6,305 bases of DNA from Thermoprotei archaeon ex4572_64 (GTDB taxonomy: Archaea; Thermoproteota; Thermoprotei; Thermoproteales; Thermocladiaceae), in contig NJDF01000019.1 of assembly GCA_002254895.1 (NCBI GenBank), positions 1 to 6,305 on the forward strand, read 5' to 3'. Below, piece by piece: positions 5,083 to 6,305 of the stretch; the first letter of the stretch is position 1, and every line of letters starts with the position of its first letter. A program made the translations under genes and the position numbers. The notes under the pieces are model-generated. The model did no database searches. It had not been told where the DNA came from and was given only the letters and a program-made list of their open reading frames with translations.

Positions 5083-5106
5083 ATCTAGAAGAGTATAGAT
5101 GACGTT

Positions 5107-6305
5107 ATGAGTAGAGGGTTGAGTAGCTTTCTAGCTCTATTAAGATTAAGTACAAGTAACAGATTAAGTAGTCTAATCATCTTTAAAGCATTAACTAAAG
5201 AGTATCTCATAAATGGTGAGAAGAGAGTACTTATTGATGATCTATTTGCATTATATGCAGGTCTACCTTTAAGATGCTCACTAACTACTCACTTAATGAG
5301 TGAACTCTTCAATCTATGGCTAAAATTTTCACTCGCAGTCTTGAGAACGGATGAAGAGCTAGTTAAGAATATGCTTAGAGATTCATCTGTAAGGAGAGGT
5401 ATCATACTTATGCTCAAAACTATAGCTGAACATGGTTTTAAAGTACCATTTAAACTACATGCACCATTCTTTGTAGTTTGGAATTTCACAAATATGTGTA
5501 ACTTGAAGTGTATGCATTGTTATCAAAAGGCTGATAAACCATTACCAGACGAGTTGACACTTAAAGAAAAGTTAAAAGTCATTGATGAACTTGACTCCAT
5601 GTATGTTTGTGGAATTGCTTTAAGTGGTGGTGAACCAACAATACATCCAGACTTCTTAACTATTATTCATGAAATTAGTAGTAGAGGCATGTATGCAGCT
5701 GTTGCTACTAATGGTATTGCCTTTGCAAGTGAAGAATTCACTTTAAAAACTAAAAAGGCAGGTATTAAATATGTTGAGATAAGTCTAGATTCTTCAAAAC
5801 CAGAAATTCACGATAAGTTTAGAGGTGTTAAGAATGCGTGGAGAAAAGCCGTTAAAGGTGTTGAAAACTGTGTAAAGTATGGCATTACTACAGCTATTGC
5901 AACAACAGTAACTAAGATGAATATTGATGATATAGAGAACATTCTAGATTTAGCGGAGAGTTTAAGTGTTAAGAGAGTAGTATTTTTCAACTTCGTACCA
6001 GTGGGTAGAGGTAAGGAGAACATATATCTCGACTTAAGTCCTGAAGAGCGTGAAGAAGTACTTAAATTACTGTATAGAGAAGCTTTAAAGAGAAAGATTG
6101 AAATTGTATCTACAGCACCACAATATGGCAGAGTTGTTGTTCAGGAAAGTAGTGGCAGATATGTATCACCAACACACTTCACACCAGTTTTAGATTCAAT
6201 AATTCATAAAGCTGTAGTTGAGTTTATTGGTGGTTGTGGTGCTGGTAGAGTATATGCTGCAATAGAACCTAACGGCATAGTAACGCCTTGCGTTTTTATG
6301 CCCAT
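5107..6305 (+). CDS. Radical SAM enzyme with probable SPASM/twitch C-terminal region, truncated at the window edge
   Basis: The frame is open from ATG 5107 to the right edge, giving 399 residues so far. An in-frame stop at 5086 and a TATA-like element fix this start. Residues 1-120 are a largely helical extension I do not recognise. The core begins at PFFVVWNFTNMC. C131-x3-C135-x2-C138 (CNLKCMHC) binds the [4Fe-4S] cluster that cleaves S-adenosylmethionine. SGGEP (173-177) is the usual SAM-contact motif; VATNG and YVEISLDS follow, then FFNFVPVGRGKE. Beyond that, GGCGAGR (Cys377) and PNGIVTPCVFMP (Cys395) look like the start of an auxiliary-cluster region of the SPASM/twitch kind. The VPVGRG and PNG-x3-PC features resemble peptide-modifying and AhbC/AhbD-like haem-pathway enzymes of archaea, but substrate cannot be inferred. 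The gene has no recognisable partner in view; the orphan upstream gene is the only candidate. Confidence 0.92.
   Translation, partial: MSRGLSSFLALLRLSTSNRLSSLIIFKALTKEYLINGEKRVLIDDLFALYAGLPLRCSLTTHLMSELFNLWLKFSLAVLRTDEELVKNMLRDSSVRRGIILMLKTIAEHGFKVPFKLHAPFFVVWNFTNMCNLKCMHCYQKADKPLPDELTLKEKLKVIDELDSMYVCGIALSGGEPTIHPDFLTIIHEISSRGMYAAVATNGIAFASEEFTLKTKKAGIKYVEISLDSSKPEIHDKFRGVKNAWRKAVKGVENCVKYGITTAIATTVTKMNIDDIENILDLAESLSVKRVVFFNFVPVGRGKENIYLDLSPEEREEVLKLLYREALKRKIEIVSTAPQYGRVVVQESSGRYVSPTHFTPVLDSIIHKAVVEFIGGCGAGRVYAAIEPNGIVTPCVFMP

Noticed and set aside
5289..5489. Minus-strand frame inside the radical SAM gene (66 codons)
   Set aside because: Antisense shadow with serine/leucine-rich composition and no promoter.
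5808..6023. Second minus-strand frame inside the radical SAM gene (71 codons)
   Set aside because: Antisense shadow; its apparent hydrophobic segment comes from reading Asn/Asp/Thr/Val codons in reverse.
1..6305. CRISPR arrays, insertion sequences, tRNA or rRNA genes
   Set aside because: I saw no regularly spaced repeats, transposase-like frames, terminal inverted repeats or tRNA T-loop signatures.

Overview
The window looks like chromosomal DNA of a hyperthermophilic crenarchaeote (Thermoproteota). The grounds are an Alba chromatin protein, a group II chaperonin (thermosome) subunit, an archaeal RNA polymerase Rpo6 subunit, an ER-type Ser-His signal peptidase and an Ard1/NatA-type N-terminal acetyltransferase. 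The DNA is AT-rich, uses AGA/AGG and ATA codons heavily, and has TATA boxes placed about 25-32 nt before start codons. The low GC would suit an Ignisphaera- or Staphylothermus-like member of the Desulfurococcales, but that placement is a guess.

Layout. Bases 1-242 hold no supported gene. They carry the alba promoter and a possible leftward promoter whose gene would lie off the left edge. alba (243-524, +) ends in tandem stops followed by a T6 run. A conserved-looking small protein of unknown function (684-1031, +) runs tail-to-tail into rpo6/rpoK (1015-1377, -), with a 17-bp overlap. Upstream of rpo6 on the same strand is the thermosome gene (1446-3101, -). The thermosome gene and the signal peptidase gene (3189-3680, +) are divergent and share an 87-bp intergenic region with back-to-back promoters. 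The plus strand then carries a RimI/Ard1-like acetyltransferase (3702-4250), an unrecognised 224-residue protein (4299-4973), a 133-bp spacer with short repeats and a palindrome, and a radical SAM enzyme (5107 to the right edge, truncated).

How the genes work together. The recognisable genes are informational or housekeeping: chromatin (Alba), transcription (Rpo6), protein folding (thermosome), protein export processing (signal peptidase) and N-terminal acetylation. In Sulfolobus, Ard1-type acetyltransferases are reported to act on Alba among other proteins, so the alba and acetyltransferase genes may be functionally linked although they are not in one operon. Nearly every gene has its own TATA box, and most seem to produce leaderless or almost leaderless mRNAs, so this looks like a row of single-gene transcription units. 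The least explained part is the right third: the orphan 224-residue protein and the radical SAM enzyme, which has a long N-terminal extension and a cysteine-containing C-terminal region. I see no mobile element, CRISPR array, tRNA or rRNA.
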